Shown: piece by piece, positions 15,910-25,115 of the stretch
Layout: the number at the start of each line of letters is the position of its first letter
Numbering within the stretch: position 1 is the first letter of the stretch
Assembly: GCA_963850765.1 (NCBI GenBank)
Contig: CAWKMN010000003.1
Location: 868,001-932,000 of the forward strand
Reading direction: 5' to 3'
Length of the DNA: 64,000 nt
Source: CAWKMN01 sp963850765
GTDB taxonomy: Bacteria > Chloroflexota > Anaerolineae > Aggregatilineales > Aggregatilineaceae
The notes under the pieces: model-generated
The model's input: the letters and a program-made list of their open reading frames with translations, nothing else
Told to the model about the DNA's origin: nothing
Database searches by the model: none
Position numbers and translations under genes: made by a program

Positions 15910-17814
15910 TCAAGCCTTGAAGGCATAGACACGATGGTCCATTGAGCCAATATATACCACACCCTCTACCACAAGCGGGGATGACGGCACCGGCCCGCCT
16001 GTCTGATAGCTCCAACGCAGGGTCCCGGTCCGGGCGTCGAGGCTGTACACTTTCCCATCCACGCCACCAAAATAGACGGCATCGCTGGCATACGCCGGTG
16101 ACGATGTGACTTGTCCGCCGGTCTGGAAACGCCAGCGTTCGCGGCCGCTCGATGCTTCCACGGCATAGACAGTCCCATCGACCGAGCCCACATACACCTT
16201 TCCGTCACCGACAGCCGGGGATGACACAACCGGCTTGTTCGTGCGGAATTCCCAGACCTTCCAGCCGTGGGCCAGATCCAGCGCATAGAGGTGCCAGTCC
16301 ATCGAGCCAAAGAAGACCAGCCCATCATGTTCGATTGGGGACGACGCGACCGCGCGCTTGGCTTTGAAGCGCCATAACAGCTTGCCGGCCAGGTCAAGAC
16401 CAATGACATACCCGGATTCCTGCCCAAAAACGATCGCTTCTCCCGTCACCAGGGGACGTGAGTGAATCGGATCGCCGCCCGGCCACTGCCACTGCACCCG
16501 GCCTGTCGCCAGCCGGACGGCATACACATTGCCGTCGTCGCTGCCAAAGAAGGCGTGTCCATGCGCCACACTGGGCGACGACCGCACCGGCCCCTGGGTG
16601 GGCACCGTCCAGGATAACTGCCCGGTGCGTGTATCAACCGCATACAGCAGATGATCGAGTGAGCCGAAAACGACGAGATTCTCCACATCGGCCACGGCCG
16701 GTGATGACACGATCGTGCGCTCGGTCGGATATTTCCAGCGGAACGAGCCATCCTTGGCGTTCAGTGCATACAGGTTGTTATCGTGCGCGCCGATATACAC
16801 CACGCCCTGATGGACAGCCGGGGACGAACGAATCTCGTCTTCGCACTCAAACGTCCACAGGGGTTTGAGCGCCTGCCCAGCCCATTCGGTCTGTTCTTCT
16901 TCCGGCATGGATGCAAGCGCGAGACGGAAGCTGGGTGTCGTGGGTTTTGCCACTTTTTCCAGGGCGGCCTTCATGCCGGCCGCGTCGGGGTAGCGGTCAT
17001 CCGGGTTGAACTCCAGCGCTTTCATCACGATCGCTTCAAGCTCAGCCGGCACCAAGGGGTTGATATCTCGAATCGGGCGCTCCGCAAAGGTGAACGGCGG
17101 TTCAAGCCGTGGATCGCGGCGTGTCAGGATGTGGTGCAGAGTCGCGCCAACGCCATACACGTCGCTGGACGGGTCTGCCTCTCCGCGATACTGCTCCGGC
17201 GCGGAATAGCCCTCCGTCCCGATCATGGTGCCCTTCTGCCCCTCCTGGAAGATCTTGGCGATGCCAAAATCCACCAGCCGGATCTGCTCATGCTGGTCAA
17301 CCATGATGTTCGAAGGTTTCACGTCGCGGAAGATGACCGGTTCGGGTTTTTGCTGGTGCAGATAGCCGAGCACGTCGCACAGATCGAGTGCCCACCGGAC
17401 GGCCGTTTCCAGCGGGATAAAATCGGGCGCGGCGTTAATGATCGCTTCCAGGTCGCGCCCGTTGATATATTCCATCACGAGGTAAGCACGCGTCTTGCTG
17501 GGGAAATAGTCATAAATTTCGGGCACAGCCGGGTGGCTCAGCGACGCCAGCATATCCGATTCGCGCTCGAAGGTCTTAAGCGTCATCTCGCGGATGCTCT
17601 GGTCGGTGGAGAGATTGAGCATCTCCTTAACGGCCACGTAGCGGGTCACGTTGGGGAAGCGCATATCGCGGGCCTGGTACACCGACCCCATGCCGCCGAC
17701 ACCGATCACCCCGGTAATCCGGTAACGGCCCTGCAGCACTGAACCCGGTTGGAGCGTGTTTTCCCCAGACGGGGGTTCAGGCAGGGCTCCAGGGAATTTC
17801 TGCGTGTCGACCAT
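15910..17814 (-). CDS. Ser/Thr protein kinase with C-terminal eight-repeat PQQ propeller
   Basis: 634 residues, no membrane segment. Kinase domain 30-295: glycine loop VGGMGSVY (39-46), Lys63, catalytic loop FRDVKPSN with Asp164 (His of the usual HRD is Phe162) and VDFG (181-184). From about 320 to the end I count eight repeats of about 40 residues, each with SSPAV, a VYxGS turn and LYALD-type strand, followed by a G...W strand: a probable eight-bladed PQQ-like propeller. The propeller is in the same compartment as the kinase, so it more likely binds a protein or cytoplasmic ligand. First gene of the seven-gene phospho-signalling operon. Confidence 0.93.
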   Translation of the reverse strand: MVDTQKFPGALPEPPSGENTLQPGSVLQGRYRITGVIGVGGMGSVYQARDMRFPNVTRYVAVKEMLNLSTDQSIREMTLKTFERESDMLASLSHPAVPEIYDYFPSKTRAYLVMEYINGRDLEAIINAAPDFIPLETAVRWALDLCDVLGYLHQQKPEPVIFRDVKPSNIMVDQHEQIRLVDFGIAKIFQEGQKGTMIGTEGYSAPEQYRGEADPSSDVYGVGATLHHILTRRDPRLEPPFTFAERPIRDINPLVPAELEAIVMKALEFNPDDRYPDAAGMKAALEKVAKPTTPSFRLALASMPEEEQTEWAGQALKPLWTFECEDEIRSSPAVHQGVVYIGAHDNNLYALNAKDGSFRWKYPTERTIVSSPAVADVENLVVFGSLDHLLYAVDTRTGQLSWTVPTQGPVRSSPSVAHGHAFFGSDDGNVYAVRLATGRVQWQWPGGDPIHSRPLVTGEAIVFGQESGYVIGLDLAGKLLWRFKAKRAVASSPIEHDGLVFFGSMDWHLYALDLAHGWKVWEFRTNKPVVSSPAVGDGKVYVGSVDGTVYAVEASSGRERWRFQTGGQVTSSPAYASDAVYFGGVDGKVYSLDARTGTLRWSYQTGGPVPSSPLVVEGVVYIGSMDHRVYAFKA

Positions 17815-17903
17815 TAAAGCAGTACCTCGGATGAATCATATGGGCAGAAATGTGGGATAATATGACCATGATTAGCGGTAATTATAGTGGTGCCATAGGG
17901 TTC

Positions 17904-19113
17904 ATGCAATTGCTCTACACGCCAGCCTCAGACTCTTCCGCCAGCCTGCAAACCGATCGCATAGCGGTCTATCTCCATATCCCGTTCTGCCGCACACGCT
18001 GCACCTACTGCGCCTTTAACACCTACGCCGGCCAGTCTGACCTGATCGAACCTTATATGCAGGCGCTGCGGCGTGAGATCACGCTGGTAGCCGTTCCGGC
18101 AGAGCACCTCGTCCCGGCGATTTTCTTTGGCGGCGGAACGCCGAGTCTGGTCCCGGTTGAGGAGATCGATGCCACGCTCCAGACCATGCGCCCGGACCTT
18201 CACACTTGCGGCCGATGTCGAGATCACGCTGGAAGCCAACCCCGGCACGGTCGATCAAGTCTATCTGCGCCGGCTGCGACAAATCGGCGTCAACCGGCTG
18301 AGTATCGGCATGCAGTCGGCTCACCAGCAGGAACTCAAACTCTTTGCGCGGTCACATCATCTGGAGGACGTGCAGCAGACGGTACAGATGGCACGCGCCG
18401 CCGGATTCGACAATATCAACCTGGACCTGATCTATGGGATCCCCCGGCAGACGTTTGACATGTGGCGGCACAGTCTTGACACGGCCCTCGGCCTCACCCC
18501 CAACCACCTCTCATTGTATAGCCTGGGTCTGGAAAACGCTACACCGCTGCACTCGTGGGTGCAAAGCGGCACTCTGCCCGAACCAGATCCTGACCTGGCA
18601 GCCGACATGTACGAATGGGCATCCGACAGGTTAGCGGCTGAGGGCTTCGAGCAGTATGAGATCAGCAATTGGGCACAACCCGGCCGGGCATGCCGCCATA
18701 ATCTGCACGTCTGGCACAACCGCCCGTACCTGGGACTGGGCGCCGGCGCACACGGCTACGCTGCCCATACCCGCTATGCGAACGTGAACCTCCCGGCCGC
18801 GTATATCGAGCGCATCCAGAACCAGCGCGCGCCGCTGCCCTTCCCGCTGACCGTGGCCGCCGAGGAAACCGATACGATTGACGAGCAGGGCGAGATGGCC
18901 GAAACGATGTTTATGGGTCTGCGCCTGACGCAAGCGGGCATCACGGGGCAGGAGTTCCGGGCGCGCTTCGGGCGTGATCTGCGGGCGGTCTACGGCACGG
19001 AACTGGACACCCTGATCGGTTACGGACTGCTGGAACAGGCCGCCGGGGAGCGTATCCGGCTGACTCCGCGCGGGCGGCTGTTAGGCAACCATGTTTTCGC
19101 GGCGTTTGTTTAG
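17904..19113 (+). CDS. hemW: HemW-like radical SAM protein (one frameshift)
   Basis: Related to oxygen-independent coproporphyrinogen III oxidase; this branch (HemW) is a heme chaperone rather than HemN. The radical SAM cluster motif CRTRCTYC places Cys at residues 29, 33 and 36, followed by IFFGGGTPSL, EITLEANPGT, RLSIGMQSA and the C-terminal HemN-like domain. The frame breaks near 18204; dropping one base in CACACTT gives DLHLAADVEITLEANPG, matching the family. The start at 17904 is uncertain; ATGs at 17850 and 17862 are in frame, but a -10-like GATAAT at 17856 suggests they lie in the promoter. Divergent from the kinase operon. Confidence 0.85.
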
Positions 19114-19125
19114 GAGGGGTGGACT

Positions 19126-19626
19126 ATGGGTTGGACGGCGCGGGTCGCGCTGGCGCTGATCGTCACCCTGGCAGCCGTTCTGGCAGGCTGCGGTGGCGAT
19201 GATGAGAATCACGACAATCACGACAACCGTGAACCGGAGTCCACGGCTGAGCCGAGCCCTGCCACGCTTTCCCCCGTGATCGTGAGTTTACAGCAGGAAT
19301 ACGAAGCGCTGCGGAGTTCGCAGCAGGCGATTGGCGACGTGTGGGAGAAACTGGCGGTGAACGAGGAAGTGTCGTGCGGCAGTTATCCCGATGCGCTCAG
19401 CCCGGAGACGATCTCCGCCGAGGGAGAGACCGCGTACCAGCCGCTTGCCGATCTGCTCCGGCAGGCCGCGATCGACATCGATCACGCGATCAATACGTGG
19501 AAAGCGGAATGCGCCAACCCGCGCCGTTTTCCCCCGCCCGATGTGATCGACGAGGGGCGGCGGGCCGCCCGTTCCGCCGGGGACGCGCTGCACGAGGCGG
19601 AAACGCTGCTGGCGGGTCTGCAATAA
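19126..19626 (+). CDS. Small lipoprotein
   Basis: 166 residues with a lipoprotein signal (LALIVTLAAVLAGC, lipid-modified Cys near residue 22), a short His/Asn/Asp-rich linker and a helical domain of about 125 residues. I do not recognise the family. It starts 12 bases after the hemW-like stop behind AGGAGG, so it is probably co-transcribed. Confidence 0.75.
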   Translation: MGWTARVALALIVTLAAVLAGCGGDDENHDNHDNREPESTAEPSPATLSPVIVSLQQEYEALRSSQQAIGDVWEKLAVNEEVSCGSYPDALSPETISAEGETAYQPLADLLRQAAIDIDHAINTWKAECANPRRFPPPDVIDEGRRAARSAGDALHEAETLLAGLQ

Positions 19627-19703
19627 TCAAGGTGATCGCGCAAAGGAATTCGCAAGAAAGAACGAACCGCAGATGCGCAGAGATCTGTGAGGGAAAGCGA
19701 CAT

Positions 19704-19730
19704 TGTAGGGCGGGTTATCAATCCGCCCGT
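19704..19730. repeat. Palindromic repeat of the GTAGGGCGGGTT type
   Basis: TGTAGGGCGGGTTATCAATCCGCCCGT, arms GGGCGG(G) and CCGCCC. It sits between the convergent lipoprotein and IPP isomerase genes. There is no T-run on either side, so termination is unclear. It resembles the repeats at 11158, 39293 and 47266. Confidence 0.5.
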
Positions 19731-19732
19731 TT

Positions 19733-20794
19733 CTAAAAGATAGCGCGATCAGGTGAGTCTAGACTCGCCGGATAGAGCGGCGTCTGTTTGAGCGCGGGCA
19801 GATCCGCCGCGCCGCTGACAAACATGGCTATGCGAAGCTGCGCCGTCAGCTCCCAGATCAGGCGGCGCACGGCGTCCAGCGACTCGTCCGCTGCCCCCAG
19901 GAACGGCCCCGCCAGCCCGCACAGATCAGCCCCCAGTGCGATGCACTTGGCCGCGTCGATGCCATCCCGCAGGCCGCCGCTGGCGATGATCGGCAGGTCA
20001 GGAGCCGCCTCGCGCACATAACGAATGCTGTCGGCGGTCGGGATGCCCCAATCGGCAAAGGCTCGCGCCACGTTGGCGTGCTGCGCCGTGGGCGCGCGGT
20101 GATATTCAACTTCGCTCCACGACGTGCCCCCCGCCCCTGCCACGTCGATGGCGGCCACACCTGCTCCGGCCAGCCGCTTCGCCGCCTGTGGTGAAAATCC
20201 CCAGCCGACTTCTTTGGCGATCACGGGCACGTCCAGCCTGCGGCAGACCGCCTCCACTTTATCGAGCAGCCCGCCGAAATTGCCGTCACCTTCTGGCTGG
20301 ACGGCTTCTTGCAGCGCGTTGAAGTGCAGGATCAGCGCATCCGCGCCGACCAGATCCACCGCGCGGCGGCACTCATCCACCCCATAGCCGTAATTCAACT
20401 GGACCGCGCCGAGATTGGCGAACAGCAGAATATCCGGCGCAACCGGGCGCACCTGATAGGTGACGGCCAGATCCGGATCTTCAAGCGCGGCCCGCAGCGA
20501 TCCCAGTCCCATCGCGATCCCGGCCTCCTGCGCGGCCTGGGCCAGCGTGCGGTTGATATTCTGCGCGCGTTCTGTCCCGCCGGTCATGGACGAGATCAAC
20601 AGTGGGCTGTCGAGCCTTTTCCCCAAAAAAACAGTCTGTGTGTTAATGTCACCCAGATTCAGTTCGGGCAAAGCCTGGTGCATAAACCGGAGCCGTTCGA
20701 GGCCAGCGGTGAGTTGAGGGAATTGAACTGCTTCTTCGAGGTTAATGCGGATATGATCGTCTTTTCGGCGCTCGGTGCTCGTAACTTTCGGCAT
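19733..20794 (-). CDS. fni: Type 2 isopentenyl-diphosphate delta-isomerase
   Basis: FMN-dependent IDI-2 interconverting IPP and DMAPP in isoprenoid synthesis. The 353 residues include RRKDDHIRINLEE near the N-terminus, LLISSMTGG, GLGSLRAAL, ANLGAVQ, LILHFNALQEAVQPEGD, VIAKEVGWGFS, DVAGAGGTSWSEVE and ASGGLRDG for phosphate and flavin binding. AAGGAA lies upstream of the ATG. Single gene, convergent with the hemW operon and divergent from acpP. Confidence 0.95.
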   Translation of the reverse strand: MPKVTSTERRKDDHIRINLEEAVQFPQLTAGLERLRFMHQALPELNLGDINTQTVFLGKRLDSPLLISSMTGGTERAQNINRTLAQAAQEAGIAMGLGSLRAALEDPDLAVTYQVRPVAPDILLFANLGAVQLNYGYGVDECRRAVDLVGADALILHFNALQEAVQPEGDGNFGGLLDKVEAVCRRLDVPVIAKEVGWGFSPQAAKRLAGAGVAAIDVAGAGGTSWSEVEYHRAPTAQHANVARAFADWGIPTADSIRYVREAAPDLPIIASGGLRDGIDAAKCIALGADLCGLAGPFLGAADESLDAVRRLIWELTAQLRIAMFVSGAADLPALKQTPLYPASLDSPDRAIF

Positions 20795-20949
20795 GGGGCG
20801 GGGTTTCCTTGTGTTGGTTGAAACGCACTGGACAGCCTGGATCAGAGCGTGTACACTCTAGTGCCCATCAGAAAATATAGCAGAAGTTTTCTGATTGGCG
20901 TAGAATTAGGCGCTAACCCACAAGCCACATACGCATTGGAGGAATGAGC

Positions 20950-21186
20950 ATGTCTGACACTTTTGAGCGGATCAAAGGCATCGTCGTTGAGCTGCTGGGC
21001 GTTGACGAGGACAAAATCACGATGGAAGCCCGCTTCCGCGAAGACCTGGAAGCCGACTCACTCGATCTGGTCGAATTGATCATGGCCTTTGAAGACGAGT
21101 TCGGCGGTGAGATTTCGGACGACGAAGCGCAGAAGATTCAGACCGTCGGCGACGCTGTCACTTACATCGAAACCGAGATGAAATAG
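20950..21186 (+). CDS. acpP: Acyl carrier protein
   Basis: 78 residues, the typical size of fatty-acid ACP. The phosphopantetheine attachment Ser lies in EADSLDLVEL, and the acidic helix II/III signature EFGGEISDDEAQKIQTVGD follows. The ATG at 20950 is preferred: GGAGGA at 20938-20943 is six bases upstream, whereas it abuts the in-frame ATG at 20944. The gene stands alone; no fab genes are adjacent. Confidence 0.95.
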   Translation: MSDTFERIKGIVVELLGVDEDKITMEARFREDLEADSLDLVELIMAFEDEFGGEISDDEAQKIQTVGDAVTYIETEMK

Positions 21187-21878
21187 CCGCGTCTTTGCGC
21201 GGGTATCATATCCAACGAAAAGGCGATTGACCGCGCGTCAACCGCCCTTTTTATTAATTGACCCGGTGCACAGGGGACGGGCCACAGCGTCAGCAGCGCC
21301 AGCGCGGCCGATACCAGCGTCAGCCCAACCGCGCCCGGCCCGATCGACACCTCGATCTCGAAGTTATCCAGCAGCAGCCCCGCCCGCGAGAGTCCCCACC
21401 ACCCGGCGATCACACCCGCGGCCAGCACCACGACCAGCAGCCACCCCTGCCAGCGAACTCTCAGCCGGGCCAGCAGCAGTGCCGCCACAATCCCGCCGAT
21501 GCCCAACCCGGTCAGCAGCATCATTTGACGGTAATTCGGGTCTTCGCTCGTGCCGGTGAAAAAGTCACTGGGCGGCAAAAAACGCAGCGCCAGCAGCAGT
21601 ACGGCGGCGCGCAGCACCCACCGCGCACGGGCATCCGAGAGCCAGTTGGCCGCCAGCCCCAGCGCCACGATCAGCATCAGGTGGGGCAAACGCAGCAGAA
21701 AGCTGGTCAGCATGGGCGGCGAACTGCTCCGCGTGGCCGGGTGAATGCTGCTCCACTCGGCCAGATCGAACGCGTGGAGGGTAAACCCCGCCGTCGCATG
21801 GGTATACCAGGGCAGATAATAACAGATCATCGCCAGGATCAGCCCGGCAACCAGCAGTCCCGCGCGCCGTGCGGTCAT
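21162..21878 (-). CDS. Multi-pass membrane protein (C-terminus probably frameshifted)
   Basis: 238 residues as read, with about six hydrophobic segments (for example LVAGLILAMICYYLPWY, LLRLPHLMLIVALGLAANWL, LLVVVLAAGVIAGWWGL, GLTLVSAALALLTLW). Family not recognised. The last 30 or so residues are encoded by a terminator hairpin and the end of acpP on the opposite strand, which is implausible. A one-base shift near the end would stop the protein at TAATAA (21251-21256), just before the terminator. It is the last gene of the operon with the BchI-like ATPase. Confidence 0.65.
   Translation of the reverse strand: MTARRAGLLVAGLILAMICYYLPWYTHATAGFTLHAFDLAEWSSIHPATRSSSPPMLTSFLLRLPHLMLIVALGLAANWLSDARARWVLRAAVLLLALRFLPPSDFFTGTSEDPNYRQMMLLTGLGIGGIVAALLLARLRVRWQGWLLVVVLAAGVIAGWWGLSRAGLLLDNFEIEVSIGPGAVGLTLVSAALALLTLWPVPCAPGQLIKRAVDARSIAFSLDMIPAQRRGYFISVSM
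21218..21254. terminator. Bidirectional terminator after acpP
   Basis: AAAAGGCGATTGAC and GTCAACCGCCCTTTTT form a long hairpin with T-rich tails on both strands. It follows acpP on plus. On minus it would follow a TAATAA at 21251-21256, supporting the idea that the membrane-protein gene really stops there. Confidence 0.8.
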
Positions 21879-21893
21879 CCCTCGCTCCCAAAT

Positions 21894-23021
21894 TCAGCCG
21901 CCAGCCCGTCGATCTGCTCGCGGATCGACGAGATCTTCTTCCGACTGACGGATGAAATAATCGGCCATGAACGCGCTGCGGCGCTGGCGCAGCGCCATCG
22001 GGGCGGCTGTGCGAATATCGCGCACGTCGGCCACATCACGCCCATCGGCGGCGGCATGCGCGCGGGCCGCTTCAAACATCGCGTACTCGGCGCGGTGCGA
22101 ATCGATGCCCAGGTTGTTGACCAGCCGCAGCCCAACCTCGATGGCCTCTTCGCTCAGTTCTGTCTCTTTGAGCAGTTCGCGCGCCAGGATAATTTCCTCG
22201 CGGGCCTCGGCCGTCACTTCGGCCCATTCCGCCAAAAAGCGGCGGCGGCGGGCCTGATAACGCCGCACCCGCTGGTAGACTTCGAGCCGTTCCGCCGGGT
22301 CCGTCAAGCCCTGCACCGGGACGCGCAGCCCAAACCGATCCAGAATTTGCGGGCGCAAGCGGCCTTCTTCCGGGTTCATCGAGCCGATCAGCACAAAACG
22401 CGAGCGATACGTGCCGGACATCGCGCCACGCCGCACGGTGTAACTGCCCTGTGCCGCCGCGTCGAGAATCGCATCCACGATCATATCGTCCAGCAGGTTG
22501 ACCTCGTCGATATACAGCAGGTTTTGATCGGCGCGCGACAGGATGCCGCGTTCCAGCCGGACGCGTCCCTGCTGGACGGCGACGCGCTCATTGATCCCGC
22601 CGACCACGTCTTCCAGGCGCGCGTTAAGCGGCAGTTCGACCAGCCGGACGGGTTCCAGGCGCACCACCGGCTCCGCACTCGACTCGGTGTCGCCGAGATC
22701 GGCGCTGCCCTCTTCATCTTCATTGACCACTTCGTTGTAGGGCAGGAGATCCGTGATGCTGCGGACGCAGGTCGTTTTGCCCGTGCCGCGCGGCCCGATC
22801 AGCAGCACGCCGCCCACCGCCGGGTTGATCACCGACAGCAGCAGCGCCGTCCGCATCTCAAGCTGGCCGACCATCGCCAGAAAGGGGAATGGCAGGTGAT
22901 CCGCGATGCCCAGATCCGGCGACGGCTCGCGCAGCACCCGCCGCGCGCCGCTGGTGCTCAACATTTCCAGCAGACGGGACCGCTGCACCCCCGAACTCAG
23001 ATCGGGCAAGACGCTCGACAT
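21894..23021 (-). CDS. Magnesium-chelatase subunit I-like AAA+ ATPase
   Basis: 375 residues. AAA+ ATPase of the BchI/ChlI class: Walker A GPRGTGKT at 76-83, the helix-2 insert region VELPLNARLEDVVGGIN, Walker B NLLYIDEVNLLDD, sensor GSMNPEEGRLRPQ and a C-terminal helical bundle. No bchD or bchH lies in the window, so a role in bacteriochlorophyll synthesis cannot be assumed; cobalamin chelation or MoxR-like chaperoning are alternatives. Near 21930 a one-base shift would replace the last residues with SIREQIDGLAAEFGSEG and create an ATGA overlap with the next gene, so the C-terminus is probably misread. Confidence 0.88.
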   Translation of the reverse strand: MSSVLPDLSSGVQRSRLLEMLSTSGARRVLREPSPDLGIADHLPFPFLAMVGQLEMRTALLLSVINPAVGGVLLIGPRGTGKTTCVRSITDLLPYNEVVNEDEEGSADLGDTESSAEPVVRLEPVRLVELPLNARLEDVVGGINERVAVQQGRVRLERGILSRADQNLLYIDEVNLLDDMIVDAILDAAAQGSYTVRRGAMSGTYRSRFVLIGSMNPEEGRLRPQILDRFGLRVPVQGLTDPAERLEVYQRVRRYQARRRRFLAEWAEVTAEAREEIILARELLKETELSEEAIEVGLRLVNNLGIDSHRAEYAMFEAARAHAAADGRDVADVRDIRTAAPMALRQRRSAFMADYFIRQSEEDLVDPRADRRAGG

Positions 23022-23033
23022 GACTCCGCCCTC

Positions 23034-23564
23034 CTACGATTCGCCGCCGGCAGACTTATTACGCTGCTGGTTCAAGGCCTGTTCGAGCTTCTGGCGCTGC
23101 TTGCGCTCGGCTTGCCGCTCTTTTGCCTGTTCGAAGCGGGCCGCTTGTTCCGGGGTTTCGGTACACAGCGGCGGCACCGGCTGCGGGTGTCCCTGGCTGT
23201 CGATGGCGACGTATACCAGATACGCCAGATTGGTGTGAATGCGCGAGCCGGTCAGCGGGTCTTCAGCCGCCACCGAACAGCGCACTTCCATCGACGTGCG
23301 CCCTGTATAGGTCAGTTCGGCCGTCAGCGTCACGAGATTCCCCACGTAGATCGGCTCGTCAAACGTCATCGAGTCGATCGCCACTGTGACGACGGGCGAA
23401 CGGGCGTGGCGCATCGCGGCCAGCGCGCCCGCCTCGTCCACCAGTTTCATGATAAACCCGCCATGCACGTTACCCAACGGATTCGCGTGTTCCGGGTTCA
23501 CCAGCGCGCTGAGAATCACCCGCGATTCCGATACGCACTTGGGGGTCAGTTCTTCGGCGTTCAT
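23034..23564 (-). CDS. Acyl-CoA thioesterase (hotdog fold)
   Basis: 176 residues. A hotdog-domain acyl-CoA hydrolase of the YciA/BACH type: NPLGNVHGGFIMKLVDEAGALAA contains the usual Asn/His/Asp active-site region, then VVTVAIDSMTFDEPIYVGNLVTL and TSMEVRCSV. A basic, Gln-rich helical tail (AERKQRQKLEQALNQQ) extends beyond the domain. The ATG at 23564 overlaps the upstream stop (TAATG); an open frame further upstream is not family-like. Confidence 0.9.
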   Translation of the reverse strand: MNAEELTPKCVSESRVILSALVNPEHANPLGNVHGGFIMKLVDEAGALAAMRHARSPVVTVAIDSMTFDEPIYVGNLVTLTAELTYTGRTSMEVRCSVAAEDPLTGSRIHTNLAYLVYVAIDSQGHPQPVPPLCTETPEQAARFEQAKERQAERKQRQKLEQALNQQRNKSAGGES

Positions 23565-23938
23565 TAATCCATATCCGGCCGGAGATCCGAAATTTTCCTG
23601 AAGATGTCCGGCTCTTCTTCCAGTACATCCACAATGCTGTAACTGAGTTCGGCCATCATGGGCGGCAGCGGCGGGCGCGCCGGGAACTTTTCGGGCCGCG
23701 GCGGGTCTTTCGGCAGGTTGATTGCCAGTTCGCGGCGCTGTTCGGTGCGCTTGCGCAGAATACGGCCATCCTTGCTCAGACGCCCGATCCACTCGCCGTC
23801 GCGTTTATACACGTTCTCGCCGTCGAGATAACCAATATACTCGGCGCGGGTATTCCAAAGATAATTGCTGAACTTGACAGCCTGCCAATCGCCATGTGTA
23901 TCAAAGATAAAAACGGGCTTGGTTGGGTCCTGGGGCAT
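23564..23938 (-). CDS. Conserved hypothetical protein with beta-rich N-terminus
   Basis: 124 residues. The N-terminal half repeats short beta motifs with aromatic and Gly-Arg turns (FIFDTHGDWQAVK, EYIGYLDGENVYKRDGEWIGRLSKDGRILRK), recalling the four-fold beta-flower proteins; this is tentative. A Pro-rich middle (PPRPEKFPARPPLPPM) and an acidic C-terminus follow. A GAGG box precedes the ATG at 23938. Coupled to the thioesterase by a TAATG overlap. Function unknown. Confidence 0.65.
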   Translation of the reverse strand: MPQDPTKPVFIFDTHGDWQAVKFSNYLWNTRAEYIGYLDGENVYKRDGEWIGRLSKDGRILRKRTEQRRELAINLPKDPPRPEKFPARPPLPPMMAELSYSIVDVLEEEPDIFRKISDLRPDMD

Positions 23939-23965
23939 CACTCACCTCGATGATAAACGCTTCTT

Positions 23966-25103
23966 TCAGGATAACAGACGTTGATAGATCTCGCGGAGCT
24001 GCGACGCGGCACGCTCCCAAGTGAAATACGCGGCCTGAGCAAAGCCACGCCGGATCAGTCCCATGCGCAGCGATTCATCGGTCAGCAGACGGCGCAGGGC
24101 GTCTGCCAGGTCGCTGACCTGATACGGATCGATAAGGAGGGCGGCATCTCCGGCTATCTCCGGCATTGATGAGATGTTAGACGTTACAACCGGGATTCCG
24201 CAAGCCATCGCTTCGAGCACCGGCAGGCCGATCCCTTCGTACAGGGAGGGATACGCCAGGCAGCGTGCCTCCGCATACAGGGCGGGCAGGTCTTCGTCGC
24301 GCGCGAAGCCAATAAAATGCACCCGCTCGCCTAAGCCATACGCCTGCACCGACTGGTAGATCGGCCCTTCCAGCCAGCCGCGCCCTCCGGCGATCACCAG
24401 ATGCAAATCCCCAAAATCCGGCCCCAGCGCGGCCAGCGCTTCGATCAAACGGGCGTAGTTTTTGCGCGGCTGCACCGTGCCGATGGAAAAGATATAGGGA
24501 TTAGCGGGGATGGAATAGCGCTCTCGGACGGCCTGCCGTGCCGCCATGTCGGTCACCGGCTTAAATTCGGGATTCACCCCGCCCAGCAGCACGGTCACTT
24601 TATCGGGCGGCGTGCCGTAGAGTCTCGATGAGATCATCCTTTGTCGCCTGCAAATCGGCCAGGACATGGGTCGCGCGCCGCACCGAACGCGGCACGACGC
24701 GATCCAGATACGCTTTGAGGACGGGCGTCGTCGTTTCGGGCGCGCGGACAAAGGAGAGATCGTGGACCGTCAGCAGGGTGCGCACGCCGGGCAGCGTGGG
24801 GGGCAGCGTAAAATCGGTGGCGTGGAACAGCGCGATTCGCCCGGTGAAGCATTCGATGGGCAGTGGCAGCCGCGCGCGGTGCCACAGGCGCGCGAACCAC
24901 AGCGGGGTAATCCGCGTGGAAAACCAGGAGAAATTCGGACCGGGTGCCGGCGGCAGCGCGGACGCGCGTGCGCCTGCCACAAACAGCCGGTAAGGCGTCC
25001 GGGCATCCAAGGCGGCCAGGGCGCGCATCAACTCGCGCACGTAGCGCCCGATGCCGGCCCCCTGTTCGTAGGCGGCGGTGTAATCAATGCCAACCGCGCG
25101 CAT
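23966..25103 (-). CDS. GT4-type glycosyltransferase (one frameshift)
   Basis: About 378 residues after repair. GT-B glycosyltransferase: N-terminal acceptor domain with GIGRYVRELMRAL, LFHATDFTLPP and LLTVHDLSF; C-terminal donor domain with FSIGTVQPRKNYARLIEAL, LVIAGGRGW, VHFIGFARDEDLPALYAEA and the EX7E motif in SLYEGIGLPVLEAMACG. The frame breaks near 24623; removing one base joins DDLIE to LYGTPPDKV. It probably acts in cell-surface polysaccharide synthesis with the epimerase and O-antigen ligase upstream in the operon. Confidence 0.87.
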
Positions 25104-25115
25104 GGGCACCGCCGG

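Noticed and set aside
21894..23021. Evidence for phototrophy from the BchI-like gene
   Set aside because: No other bacteriochlorophyll or reaction-centre gene is present; the AAA+ family has other roles.
21258..23567. 769-codon open frame on the plus strand
   Set aside because: It lies antisense to the BchI-like and thioesterase genes, is rich in Arg/Gln/His and has no family features; a GC-bias shadow.
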